Shown: positions 26,512-35,551 of the stretch, one piece after another | Layout: each line of letters starts with the position of its first letter | How positions within the stretch are numbered: the stretch's first letter is position 1 | DNA from: DATBSL01 sp964561785 | GTDB lineage: Bacteria; Acidobacteriota; Vicinamibacteria; Fen-336 | Direction: 5' to 3' | Assembly (NCBI GenBank): GCA_964561785.1 | Contig: CAZLRF010000024.1 | Location: 12,651-76,650 of the forward strand | Length of the DNA: 64,000 nt | Program-made: the position numbers and the translations under genes | Notes under the pieces: generated by a model | Told to the model about the DNA's origin: nothing | Seen by the model: only the letters and a program-made list of their open reading frames with translations | Database searches by the model: none

Positions 26512-27605
26512 GGCCGCTCGAGCGCTTGCACGACGGCGTCGGCGACCCGCGCGCGCACGGCGCGGATCTTGTCGTTCTCGCGGGTCGGGTGGACCCGGTT
26601 CGTCAGCAGGATCACGAAGAGCCCCCGCTCGGGGTCCATCCACATCGAGGTCCCGGTGAAGCCGGTGTGGCCGAACGACCGCGCGGACAGCAGGGAGCCC
26701 GCCGAGGAGTAGCCCGGCTCGCCGGGGGTCGAGCTGCGCCGGCCCGACTCGTCGCTCGGGGTGTCCCAGCCGAGGGCCCGGGAGGAGCCCGGGACGCCCG
26801 CCCGCGTCGTGAACAGCTCGATCGTCGCCCGGGAGACGAGGCGACGCCCGGCGAAGGTCCCGCGGTCGAGCAGCATCGTCCCGAGCCGCGCGAGGTCGGG
26901 AGCCGTGCCGAAGAGGCCCGCGTGCGGGGCGACCCCCCCGAGCGCGAACGCGTTCTCGTCGTGCACCTCGCCCCTGACGATCCGCCCCCGCCAGGGGTCC
27001 TCCTCGGTGGGGGCGATCCGCGGCAGGAGCGCGGCGGGCGGCCGGAACAGCGTGTCCTTCATCCCCAGCGGCTCGAGCACGCGGCCGCGGGCGAGCGATT
27101 CGAAGCCGGCGCCGCTCAGGCGCTCGAGGATCTCCCCGACGAGCAAGATGCCGAGGTCGCTGTAGACCGACTTCGTCCCCGGCTCGTACTGCAGGTCCGT
27201 CCCGAGGATGCGCCGGAGGTACTCCTCCTTGCCTCGCGCCTCCTTGTAGAAGGGCGCCCACCACAGGAGCCCCCCGGAGTGGGTCAGGAGGTGGCGGACC
27301 GTCACCCGTCCCTTCGCCTCCCCGGTGAACGACGGGAAGAACGAGGCCACCCGCGCGGCGAGGTCGAGCTTGCCCTCGTCGACGAGGGTCATCGCGATCG
27401 TGGTCGTGACGACGACCTTGGTCAGGCTCGCGAGGTCGTAGATCGTGTCGGGGGCCGCCTCCGGGGAGGCGGGGTCGAACGACAGCCGGCCGAAGGCCCG
27501 CAGGTGGACGAGCGCGCCCCCGAGGCCCACGGCGAGGACACCCCCGGGGAACGCGCGGTCGAGGACGGCCGAGCGCACCACCTCGTCGGCCGCGTCGAGC
27601 TTCAT
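26508..27605 (-). CDS. Beta-lactamase-family serine hydrolase (AmiE-like)
   Basis: 365 aa. The catalytic SxxK is SLTK (Ser60, Lys63), the YxN equivalent is YSD, and the third box is HTGFTG. No signal peptide is visible. The class C beta-lactamase fold covers D-aminopeptidases, esterases and the muropeptide amidase AmiE (YbbE) of B. subtilis, which is encoded beside NamZ (YbbC). Because NamZ follows here with an overlapping start, an amidase that strips peptides from MurNAc is the favoured role; this is inference from gene order. ATG 27605 overlaps the previous stop. Confidence 0.82.
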   Translation of the reverse strand: MKLDAADEVVRSAVLDRAFPGGVLAVGLGGALVHLRAFGRLSFDPASPEAAPDTIYDLASLTKVVVTTTIAMTLVDEGKLDLAARVASFFPSFTGEAKGRVTVRHLLTHSGGLLWWAPFYKEARGKEEYLRRILGTDLQYEPGTKSVYSDLGILLVGEILERLSGAGFESLARGRVLEPLGMKDTLFRPPAALLPRIAPTEEDPWRGRIVRGEVHDENAFALGGVAPHAGLFGTAPDLARLGTMLLDRGTFAGRRLVSRATIELFTTRAGVPGSSRALGWDTPSDESGRRSSTPGEPGYSSAGSLLSARSFGHTGFTGTSMWMDPERGLFVILLTNRVHPTRENDKIRAVRARVADAVVQALERP

Positions 27606-28813
27606 CGGGAGCCCGCGGCGACGCCTCCCCCGAACGCGCCACCGCCCTCCGCCCGCCGCGCCGGGAAGGCCTCCTCGCGCAGGCGCGGGAGGTCCGCGGA
27701 AGCGAGCGACTCGTGGGAGAACAGCACGACGCCGTCCGCCCCCGTGCGGCGGGCGAGCGCGACCTTCTCGACGATGCCGGCCACGTCGAGGCGGTAGGCC
27801 CCGATGCCCGCCCACACCCGCCGGCTCCCCCGCGGCCCCGCCGCCCGCTCGCGCGCGGTCTCGATCTGGGCCTGGAAGAGACGGTTGTCGGGCGTGTACG
27901 TCATCGGGGCGAGCGCGTCGAGCAGCCCCGAGGCGATCCAGCGGGGCCAGTCCTGGAGCTTCTGGTGCACGGCCTGGGCCTCGTCGGGCGCGACGGCCGC
28001 GGAGAGGACGAGCGCCGGCCGCTCGGCGCGGGCCGCGTCGGCGAGCCGCGCGGCGAGCGCGCTCAGCACGCTGCGCTGGTACTCGCCCCACGCCGAGGGG
28101 TCCCGCGCGGGCCCGCCGAGGAGGTCGCTCCCGCCGGAGCGTCGGCGGAAGCCCTCGAGCGACGAGCGCGACCAGTCGAAGTCTCGGCCCGGGTAGCGGA
28201 TGAAGTCGAAGTGCAGCCCGTCCACCGGGTAGGCGCGGACGATCTCGCGGACCACCGCCTCGAGGTGGTCGCCCACGGCCGGGATCGAGGGCGAGAGGTA
28301 GAAGCCCTCGACGTCGCCCTCTCTCCGCCCCGCCTCCTGGACGAGGCGGAGGCGCCGCTCGGGCGTGGCGACGAGGGCCGCCGTGGCGGCGGATCGGGGG
28401 ACCATCGCCCACTCCGGGTGGCGCTCGAGCACGTGCCCCCGCGGCAGCGGTTGCCCGAAGTGCGCCGCGAGGAGCACGTTCACCCAGGCGTGGACCGCGA
28501 TCCCCCGCGCCCGGGCCCGCGCCTGGAGCCGCGCGAGCGGGTCGAACTCCCGGGGCTGGCGCTCGAGCAGGGGGCTGCGCGGGGCGAGACGCGAGCGGTA
28601 GAAGGCGTCGCCGCGGCCCCGGACCTGGACGAAGATCGCGTTCATGCCGGCCTTCGCGGCGGCGTCCACGACGTCGTCGACGGCCTTCGGCGAGACGAGG
28701 GCCGTCCTCACCACCCACAGGCCGCGCATCTCGCCCGGGGGCGCCGCCGCCCGCGCCGAGGGGGCGAAGAGAAGGACGGCGGTCGTCACGAGGCAGGCGA
28801 GGGCCGTCCGCAT
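27602..28813 (-). CDS. GHL10-type glycoside hydrolase (DUF187)
   Basis: 403 aa with a signal peptide (about 1-22). The TIM-barrel GHL10 pattern is seen: MRGLWVVRTALVSPKAVDDV, AGMNAIFVQVRGRGDAFYRS, VHAWVNVLLA, VDGLHFDFIRYPG with the catalytic-type Asp, and DALAPMTYT near the end. Relatives act on peptidoglycan-like or other polysaccharides, often in the envelope. It is the first gene of a three-gene operon with an AmiE-like hydrolase and NamZ. It is divergent from lolA across 87 bases. Confidence 0.84.
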   Translation of the reverse strand: MRTALACLVTTAVLLFAPSARAAAPPGEMRGLWVVRTALVSPKAVDDVVDAAAKAGMNAIFVQVRGRGDAFYRSRLAPRSPLLERQPREFDPLARLQARARARGIAVHAWVNVLLAAHFGQPLPRGHVLERHPEWAMVPRSAATAALVATPERRLRLVQEAGRREGDVEGFYLSPSIPAVGDHLEAVVREIVRAYPVDGLHFDFIRYPGRDFDWSRSSLEGFRRRSGGSDLLGGPARDPSAWGEYQRSVLSALAARLADAARAERPALVLSAAVAPDEAQAVHQKLQDWPRWIASGLLDALAPMTYTPDNRLFQAQIETARERAAGPRGSRRVWAGIGAYRLDVAGIVEKVALARRTGADGVVLFSHESLASADLPRLREEAFPARRAEGGGAFGGGVAAGSR

Positions 28814-28900
28814 GTCCGCTGATCCTAGCAGGGCGCGCGCGGCCCGGGCAAGCGGAACCTCCCGGCGCCCAACGGTTTGCGCTATGATGGCGGACGGGTC

Positions 28901-29557
28901 ATGATGCGCCTCGCGCCGCCTCTTCTCGCGCTCGTCTTCCCCCTCTGCCTGCCGCACGCGTTCGCCGCCGCCTCGTCGGGGGGCGAGGAGACCGCGCGGC
29001 GCCTCATCCGGCAGGTCGAGGAGCGGCACGCCCGCGCCCGGGACCTCACCGCCCGCTTCACCCAGAGCTACCGCTCCGGGATGCTGGGACGGGAGATCGC
29101 CGAGCGGGGGGTCGTGTCGATCAAGAGGCCCGGGCTCATGCGCTGGGAGTACAAGGAGCCCGAGGCGAAGCTCTTCGTCTCGGACGGGAAGACGTTCTAC
29201 TTCTACGTGCCCGCCGACCGGCAGGTCGTGGTGAGCGAGCAGGAGGCCGAGCGCTCGCTCGCGGGGCGCCTGCTCGCGGGCCGGGGCGGTCTGCTCGAGG
29301 AGTTCGACGCGTCGCTCGCGGAGCCGCTCGACGAGGGGGTCTTCCGACTCGTGCTCGTCCCCCGCCGCGAGCAGGCCGAGGTGGAGCGGGCCGAGGTCGA
29401 GGTGGAGCCGGGCGGGAGGATCCGCTCGATCCTCCTCCGGGACCTCCAGGGCAACCGCACCCGCTTCCGCTTCGAGGCGGTGCGCGAGAACACCGGCCTG
29501 CCCGACCGGCTGTTCCGCTTCGAGGTCCCGGCCGGGGTCGAGGTGATTCGCGGATGA
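28901..29557 (+). CDS. lolA: Outer-membrane lipoprotein carrier protein LolA
   Basis: 218 aa with a signal peptide (about 1-24). LTARFTQSYRSGMLGREIAE, GVVSIKRPGLMRWEYKEPEA and LFVSDGKTFYFYVPADRQVV are typical of LolA, the periplasmic shuttle that carries lipoproteins from LolCDE to the outer membrane. A longer frame begins at TTG 28877, but the signal peptide fits ATG 28901. Its stop overlaps the secretin ATG (ATGA). Its presence is direct evidence for a two-membrane envelope, matching the many lipoproteins in the window. Confidence 0.88.
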   Translation: MMRLAPPLLALVFPLCLPHAFAAASSGGEETARRLIRQVEERHARARDLTARFTQSYRSGMLGREIAERGVVSIKRPGLMRWEYKEPEAKLFVSDGKTFYFYVPADRQVVVSEQEAERSLAGRLLAGRGGLLEEFDASLAEPLDEGVFRLVLVPRREQAEVERAEVEVEPGGRIRSILLRDLQGNRTRFRFEAVRENTGLPDRLFRFEVPAGVEVIRG

Positions 29558-31311
29558 GACGCCTGCTGCCGTCGCTCGCCGCGCTCGCGCTCGCCGCGGG
29601 GTGCGCCACCTCGGGGGCCTTCCGCTCCGGGGAGAACGCCGAGCGGCTCCAGGACTACGACCGGGCGGTGGTCGAGTACCAGAGGGCCGTCCAGGCCGAC
29701 CCCGACAACGTCCAGTACCGCCGCGCCCTCGAGCGGGCCCGGATGCGCGCCTCGACCGACCACACGAACATGGCGCGGCGGCTCTCCGGGCGCGGCCTCT
29801 ACAACGAGGCCCTCGCCGAGTACCGCCTGGCCCTCGAGCTCAGCCCGAACGCCCCCGGCGTCGCGGAGGAGGTCCGCGAGCTCGAGAAGCGACGGCAGCA
29901 GAGCGCCGTGTCCCTCCAGGAGGCGAAGGCGCGGGCGCGAGAGCGGAGCCTGCCCGGGCTCGAGGTGGCCCCGGAGGCGCAGCAGCCGCTCGGGATCGTG
30001 TTCCGGGGGGCGAGCCTGCGCGAGGCCTACGTCGCCCTCGCCCGGGCGGCGGGGGTGAACGTCACGTTCGACCCCTCGTTCCAGGACACGACGGTGAGCC
30101 TCGACCTGCGCGACGTCGGCTTCGAGCAGGCCCTGAACGCCCTCGCCGCGGCGGGAAGGACCTTCCACCGGGTCGTCGACGCGAAGGTCCTGAACGTCGT
30201 GCCCGACACGCCGACCAAGAGGCGGGAGTTCGAGCAGCAGGTCGTCAAGACGCTCTTCCTGTCGAACGCGGACCTCAAGGAGACGATCGACCTGCTGCGG
30301 GTCGTCCTCGGGGCCCGCCGCGTCGCGCCCCTGCCCGGCACGAACGCCCTCACGATCAACGACACGCCGGACAAGGTGGCGGCGGCCGAGCGGATCGTCG
30401 AGATCGTGGACAAGCGCCGGGCGGAGGTGGTCGTCGAGGTCCAGATCCTCGAGGTGGGGCGCAACAAGCTCAAGGAGTACGGGATCTACCTGACCTCCGG
30501 CCTCGACTCGCAGGGCATCGAGGGCATCGCCTCCGGGATCTTCCCGGACCCGCGGATCACGAACCCGTCCGAGGGGCCCTACGACCGCGACAACCTCGTG
30601 GTCACGTCGCTGCCCGGGGCGGTCGTGCGCCTCCTCGAGACCGACTCCTCCACCCGCCTCCTCGCGAACCCGCAGCTGCGGGTCTCCGAGGGCGAGACGG
30701 CGCAGGCCCGATTCGGCGACCAGGTGCCGGTCCCCGTCACCACGTTCACCGCGATCGCCGGGGGCGGGCTGCCGCAGCAGCCGATCACCTCGTTCGAGTA
30801 CAAGAACGTCGGGGTGAACATCGACATCACGCCGCGGGTCCACCAGGACGGCGAGGTCAGCCTCGAGCTCAAGCTCGACATCTCCGCGGTCGGCACCCCC
30901 GGCTACCAGGGCCTGCCCACGTTCAACAGCCGCACGGTCAACTCGAAGATCCGCCTGCGCGACGGCGAGACCAACCTGCTCGCCGGCCTCATCCTCGACA
31001 ACGAGCGCCGCGGCCTGACCGGGCTGCCCGGCATCGCCAGCATCCCGTTCATCGGCCGGCTGTTCGCGCGGAACAAGGACGAGGCGCAGCAGACCGACAT
31101 CGTGATGACGCTGACCCCGCACATCATCCGTCGGTCGGAGATCACCGAGGCCGACCTGCGCTCGTTCCTCGTCGGCGGCGAGAGCTCCCCCTTCCTCTTC
31201 GAGACTCCCCCGCCCACGACGCCCGCGGGAGCGTCCCGCCCGGCGGAGGCGCCGCGCATCGAGCCGATCCGCCCCCCCTCGGCGACCCCGCCGCCCCCGC
31301 CGAGCCCCTAG
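29554..31311 (+). CDS. Secretin lipoprotein with TPR and STN/N-domains (copy 1)
   Basis: 585 aa. Lipoprotein signal with Cys17 (ALAAGCATS). TPR-like repeats (about 25-115: YDRAVVEYQRAVQADPDN) precede an STN-like domain (IVFRGASLREAYVALARAAG), a secretin N1-type domain (VVKTLFLSNADLKETIDLLR) and the secretin barrel (NPQLRVSEGETAQARFGDQV; GVNIDITPRVHQDGEVSLEL; GETNLLAGLI). The C-terminus is proline-rich. It forms a gated outer-membrane pore for a pilus or type II system. The same layout recurs in the secretin at 50.3-52.6 kb, but the sequences differ well beyond allelic variation. Confidence 0.88.
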   Translation: MRRLLPSLAALALAAGCATSGAFRSGENAERLQDYDRAVVEYQRAVQADPDNVQYRRALERARMRASTDHTNMARRLSGRGLYNEALAEYRLALELSPNAPGVAEEVRELEKRRQQSAVSLQEAKARARERSLPGLEVAPEAQQPLGIVFRGASLREAYVALARAAGVNVTFDPSFQDTTVSLDLRDVGFEQALNALAAAGRTFHRVVDAKVLNVVPDTPTKRREFEQQVVKTLFLSNADLKETIDLLRVVLGARRVAPLPGTNALTINDTPDKVAAAERIVEIVDKRRAEVVVEVQILEVGRNKLKEYGIYLTSGLDSQGIEGIASGIFPDPRITNPSEGPYDRDNLVVTSLPGAVVRLLETDSSTRLLANPQLRVSEGETAQARFGDQVPVPVTTFTAIAGGGLPQQPITSFEYKNVGVNIDITPRVHQDGEVSLELKLDISAVGTPGYQGLPTFNSRTVNSKIRLRDGETNLLAGLILDNERRGLTGLPGIASIPFIGRLFARNKDEAQQTDIVMTLTPHIIRRSEITEADLRSFLVGGESSPFLFETPPPTTPAGASRPAEAPRIEPIRPPSATPPPPPSP

Positions 31312-31312
31312 G

Positions 31313-32620
31313 CTAGAGCTTCTCGATCCGCACCTTGCTGATGCGGTTGCGCTCCACGTCGACCACGGTGAAGCGCCACGGCCCGATCGACACCGCCTCG
31401 CCGCCCTTCGGCACCGACCCGAGCCGCTCGAGCATGAAGCCCGCCACCGTCTCGAACTCGCCTTCGGGCACCGGGATCCCGTGGGCCTCCCGCAGCTCCG
31501 CCGCGGGCAGGGTCCCCTCCACCACCAGCGACCCGTCGCGCATCCGCTCGACCGGCCGCTCCTCCCAGTCGTACTCGTCCTGGATCTCTCCCACGATCTC
31601 CTCGATCAGGTCCTCGAGGGTCACGAGGCCGCTGACCGAGCCGTGCTCGTCCACGACGAGCGCGAGGTGGGTGCGCCGCTTCTGCAGCTCCTTCAGGAGC
31701 TCGCCCACCTTCTTCGTCTCCGGGACGAGGTGGACGGGGTGGAGGATCTTGCGCACGACGACCGGCTGGCGCTTCTCGAGCAGGCGCAGGGCGTCCTTCG
31801 CGTAGACGACGCCGAGGGGATTGTCGAGCGAGCCCGAGTAGGCGGGGATCCGGGAGAAGCCGCTCTCCACGATCAGCGAGCCGACCTCGGCGGGGGGCGT
31901 GTCCGCGTCGAGGGCGAAGACCTTGGGCCGCGGGACCATGACCTTGCGCACGGGCGTGTCCTTGAACTCGAACACGCTGTGGATGATCTCCATCTCGGTC
32001 TGGTCGAGGACGCCCTGCTGCCGGCCCTCCCGGACGAGGTGCTTGATCTCCTCCTCGGAGACGAACGTCCGCGCCCCCGCCTCCCTGATCCCGAACGCCC
32101 GCAGGACGAGCCGGGTCGAGGCGGCGAGGAAGCCCACGACCCACCGCGAGGCCCGCGCCATCAGGCGGAACGGCGCGGAGACGAGAAGGGCGATCCCTTC
32201 GGTGTAGCGCAGGGCGAGCGCCTTCGGGACGAGCTCCCCGAGCACCAGCTCGACGTAGACGATCGACACGCCGACGAGCGCGCTCGCGAGGAGGGCGGGG
32301 GGCACGAAGCGGGAGAGCGCCGCCCCGGCGAGCGCGGGCTCGATGTGGCGCGAGGCGAGCACGCCCCCGAGGACGCCGGCGAGCGTCCCGCACACCGTGA
32401 CCCCGATCTGCACGGTGGCGAGAAACTGGTCCATGTTGTCCTGGAGGGCCTTGACCCGGGCGGCGGCCCGGTTGCCCTCCCCGGCGAGCCCGTCGATGCG
32501 GCTGCGCCGGGCGGAGATGATCGCGATCTCGCTCCCCGAGAAGAAGCCGTTCCCGAGGAGGAGGATGACGATCGACGCGGCGATGAAGACGGGCTCGGAC
32601 ATGGCTCTGAGGGAACGCAT
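31313..32620 (-). CDS. CNNM/CorC-type membrane protein (hemolysin family, CBS)
   Basis: 435 aa. A DUF21/CNNM transmembrane domain (about 8-190, with GNGFFSGSEIAIISARRSRI) is followed by two CBS domains (about 210-335, VMVPRPKVFALDADTPPAEV and LVVDEHGSVSGLVTLEDLIE) and a CorC_HlyC domain at the end. Members take part in Mg2+ or Co2+ efflux and resistance; the 'hemolysin' name is historical. ATG 32602 is an alternative start. The stop lies next to the secretin stop on the other strand (convergent). Confidence 0.88.
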   Translation of the reverse strand: MRSLRAMSEPVFIAASIVILLLGNGFFSGSEIAIISARRSRIDGLAGEGNRAAARVKALQDNMDQFLATVQIGVTVCGTLAGVLGGVLASRHIEPALAGAALSRFVPPALLASALVGVSIVYVELVLGELVPKALALRYTEGIALLVSAPFRLMARASRWVVGFLAASTRLVLRAFGIREAGARTFVSEEEIKHLVREGRQQGVLDQTEMEIIHSVFEFKDTPVRKVMVPRPKVFALDADTPPAEVGSLIVESGFSRIPAYSGSLDNPLGVVYAKDALRLLEKRQPVVVRKILHPVHLVPETKKVGELLKELQKRRTHLALVVDEHGSVSGLVTLEDLIEEIVGEIQDEYDWEERPVERMRDGSLVVEGTLPAAELREAHGIPVPEGEFETVAGFMLERLGSVPKGGEAVSIGPWRFTVVDVERNRISKVRIEKL

Positions 32621-32730
32621 GTTACCCCAGGCCGCCCGCCGCCTTGCCCCCGCCCCGGCCGTCTGGTAGCGTGCCCTGACGCGTTCCCGGAGGACGCCCG
32701 GCGACGGCGCACGGGAGCGGGGAGGAAGCC

Positions 32731-34152
32731 TTGGCCAACGGCGAGATCTTCGACGTCACCGTCATCGGCACCGGCCCCGGGGGCTACGTGGCCGCGATCC
32801 GGGCGGCCCAGATGGGCCTCAAGACCGCGATCGTGGAGCGCGACCCCGCGGGCTGCGGCGGGACCTGCCTCCAGCGGGGCTGCATCCCCACGAAGGCGCT
32901 CCTGCACACCGCCGACCTCCTCGAGGACTTGAGGAACCGCAAGGAGTACGGGATCGTGGCCGAGAACGTCGGCCTCGACTTCCCCGCCCTCATGACCCGC
33001 AAAGACCGGATCGTCGTGCGGCTCAGCAAGGGCATCGAGACCTACCTCTTCAAGAAGAACAAGATCACCCTCTTCAAGGGCCACGGCCGGCTCGACGGGG
33101 CGAAGGCGGTGGTCGTGAAGAGCGAGACGGGCGAGGCGAGGCTCGACACCAAGAACGTCATCCTCGCCACCGGGTCGCGCCCGAAGACGCTGCCCGGCAT
33201 CTCGGTCGACGGCAAGTCGATCCTCACCTCCGACGACATCCTCCAGCTCCGCGAGGTCCCGAAGAGCCTCATCGTGATCGGGGCGGGGGCGGTGGGGATC
33301 GAGTTCGCCTCCATGTTCGCCCGCTTCGGCTCGACCGTGACCGTGATCGAGATGCTGCCCCGCATCCTCCCCCTCGAAGACGAGGAGATCTCGGCCGAGG
33401 CCCACAAGGTCCTCGCCAAGCACATGACGATCCACACCGGGGCGAAGACCGAGGCCGCGCTCAAGACGCCGAACGGCGTCGAGGTCGGCTTCCGCGACGC
33501 GAAGGGCGAGTCGAAGACGGTCACCGCGGACATCCTGCTGGTCGCGGTCGGCCGGGGGCCGGTGACCGACGGGCTCAACCTCGAGTCGACGAAGGTGCAG
33601 CTCGACCGCGGCTACGTGAAGGTCGACCACCTGATGGCGACCGACGAGGCCGGGGTCTTCGCGATCGGGGACGTCGTGGCCCTTCCCGACCGGGCGCACC
33701 CGCAGCTCGCCCACGTGGCCTCGGCCGAGGGCATCGGCGTCGCCGAGCGGCTGGCCGGCCACGCCGTCCCGGCGCTCGACTACGACCGCGTCCCCTCCGC
33801 CACCTACTGCCGGCCGGAGACGGCCGGGGTCGGCCTGACCGAGGCCGAGGCGAAGAAGCGCGGCTACGACGTGAAGGTCGGCCGCTTCAACTTCGGCAAC
33901 CTCGCGAAGCCGCGCATCCTCGGCCACCCCGAGGGCCTCGTCAAGGTCGTCTCCGAGGCGAAGTACGACGAGGTGCTCGGCGTCCACATGGTGGGGCCGC
34001 ACGCGACCGACCTCATCTCCGAGGCCTGCGTCGCCCTGCGGCTCGAGGCCACCACCGAGGAGATCTTCCGCACCGTCCACCCGCACCCCACGCTGCCCGA
34101 GGCGCTCATGCAGGCGGCGGAGGCCGTGTACGGCCACGCGATCGACGCGTAG
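32731..34152 (+). CDS. lpdA: Dihydrolipoyl dehydrogenase (E3)
   Basis: 473 aa, TTG start with GGAGGAA upstream. FAD-binding VIGTGPGGYVAAIRAAQMG, the redox-active disulfide GGTCLQRGCIPTKALLHTAD, NAD-binding VIGAGAVGIEFASMFARFG and the C-terminal HPHPTLPEA with the catalytic His are all present. It reoxidises lipoamide bound to E2 and passes electrons to NAD+. It precedes the E2 gene by 27 bases, and lipB follows, so this is a lipoate-dependent dehydrogenase operon. E1 genes are not in the window. Confidence 0.95.
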   Translation: MANGEIFDVTVIGTGPGGYVAAIRAAQMGLKTAIVERDPAGCGGTCLQRGCIPTKALLHTADLLEDLRNRKEYGIVAENVGLDFPALMTRKDRIVVRLSKGIETYLFKKNKITLFKGHGRLDGAKAVVVKSETGEARLDTKNVILATGSRPKTLPGISVDGKSILTSDDILQLREVPKSLIVIGAGAVGIEFASMFARFGSTVTVIEMLPRILPLEDEEISAEAHKVLAKHMTIHTGAKTEAALKTPNGVEVGFRDAKGESKTVTADILLVAVGRGPVTDGLNLESTKVQLDRGYVKVDHLMATDEAGVFAIGDVVALPDRAHPQLAHVASAEGIGVAERLAGHAVPALDYDRVPSATYCRPETAGVGLTEAEAKKRGYDVKVGRFNFGNLAKPRILGHPEGLVKVVSEAKYDEVLGVHMVGPHATDLISEACVALRLEATTEEIFRTVHPHPTLPEALMQAAEAVYGHAIDA

Positions 34153-34179
34153 GTCGGAAGAAGCGAGCGAGGCACCGCG

Positions 34180-35538
34180 ATGACCGACGTCATCATGCCC
34201 CAGATGGGGGAGTCGATCGCCGAGGGCACGGTCACCAAGTGGATGAAGAACGTGGGCGACCGCGTCGAGCGCGACGAGCCCCTGTTCGAGATCTCGACCG
34301 ACAAGGTGGACGCGGAGATCCCCTCCCCCGCCGCCGGCATCCTCAAGGAGATCCGCGTCCAGCCCGGCACCACCGTGCCGATCAACACCGTGGTCGGCGT
34401 CATCGCCGCCGAAGGGGACGCGGCACAGGCGGTGGTCGCTCCGCCTCCGGCCCCCGCGCCGCCTCCGCCGCCGGTCGAGTTCCGCATCGAGGGCGAGGCG
34501 CCCGCGCCGGCCCCGCCGCCGCCCGCGGCGCCGGAGAAGCCGAGGTCCGAGATGACCGCGGAAGAGCTGCGCCTCCAGCGCTCCTCGCCGGTCGTCCGCA
34601 AGATCGCCGCCGAGCACCAGGTGGACATCCGGCAGATCCCGGGCACCGGCATCGGCGGGCGCGTCACCAAGCAGGACATCCTCGGCCACATCGACTCGCG
34701 GGCCGCGGCCGCTCCCACGCCGGCCGTGGCCGCCCCCCCGCCGAGCCAGCCCCCCGTGGCTGCTCCGCCCGCGGCACCTGCGGCGGCGGCGCCCCAGGCC
34801 CCGCCGGCGCCCGCGCCGTCCGCTCCCGCGGCCCCGGCGCCCGGCGGCCCCCGCGTCCAGGTCGTGCCCATGTCGCCGATCCGCAAGAAGACCGCAGAGC
34901 ACATGGTCCTCTCGAAGCGCACCTCGGCCCACGTCTCGACCGTCTTCGAGATCGACATGACGCGGGTCGACCAGCTCCGCCAGAAGCACAAGGCGGCCTT
35001 CGAGGAGCGGGGCGTTCGCCTCACCTACACGCCCTTCGTCCTCAAGGCGGTGGTGGACGCGCTCAAGGCCTTCCCCGTCCTCAACGCCAGCATCGAGGGC
35101 GAGACGATCGTCTACCGCAAGGACGTGAACCTCGGCCTCGCGGTGGCCCTCGACTGGGGGCTCATCGTCCCCGTGATCCACCACGCGGACGAGAAGAACG
35201 TCCTCGGCCTCGCCCGCGCGGTGAACGACCTCGCCGACCGCGCGCGCTCGAAGAAGCTCAAGGTCGAGGAGGTCCAGGGCGGCACCTTCACCGTCACCAA
35301 CCCCGGCGTCTTCGGCAGCCTCTTCGGGACGCCGATCATCAACCAGCCCCAGGTCGCGATCCTCGCCACCGGCACGATCGAGAAGCGGCCCGTCGTCCGC
35401 GACGACGCCATCGCCATCCGGACCATGAGCTACTTCTGCCTCACCTTCGACCACCGCCTCGTGGACGGGGCCGACGCCGACCGCTTCATGGCCCTCGTCA
35501 AGAAGACGCTCCAGGAGTTCGACGAAGCTGCCCTCTAG
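34180..35538 (+). CDS. 2-oxo acid dehydrogenase E2 (lipoyl acyltransferase)
   Basis: 452 aa. A single lipoyl domain (about 1-78, lysine in ISTDKVDAEIPSP), a proline/alanine linker, a peripheral subunit-binding domain (about 132-170, SPVVRKIAAEHQVDIRQIPG), a second long linker and the catalytic domain (about 225-452) with FDHRLVDGADADRF (His/Asp). It transfers acyl groups to CoA at the core of a pyruvate, 2-oxoglutarate or branched-chain complex. The catalytic-domain type leans toward branched-chain or 2-oxoglutarate but I cannot fix it without the E1. Confidence 0.92.
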   Translation: MTDVIMPQMGESIAEGTVTKWMKNVGDRVERDEPLFEISTDKVDAEIPSPAAGILKEIRVQPGTTVPINTVVGVIAAEGDAAQAVVAPPPAPAPPPPPVEFRIEGEAPAPAPPPPAAPEKPRSEMTAEELRLQRSSPVVRKIAAEHQVDIRQIPGTGIGGRVTKQDILGHIDSRAAAAPTPAVAAPPPSQPPVAAPPAAPAAAAPQAPPAPAPSAPAAPAPGGPRVQVVPMSPIRKKTAEHMVLSKRTSAHVSTVFEIDMTRVDQLRQKHKAAFEERGVRLTYTPFVLKAVVDALKAFPVLNASIEGETIVYRKDVNLGLAVALDWGLIVPVIHHADEKNVLGLARAVNDLADRARSKKLKVEEVQGGTFTVTNPGVFGSLFGTPIINQPQVAILATGTIEKRPVVRDDAIAIRTMSYFCLTFDHRLVDGADADRFMALVKKTLQEFDEAAL

Positions 35539-35551
35539 CCGTCCCCTCGTC

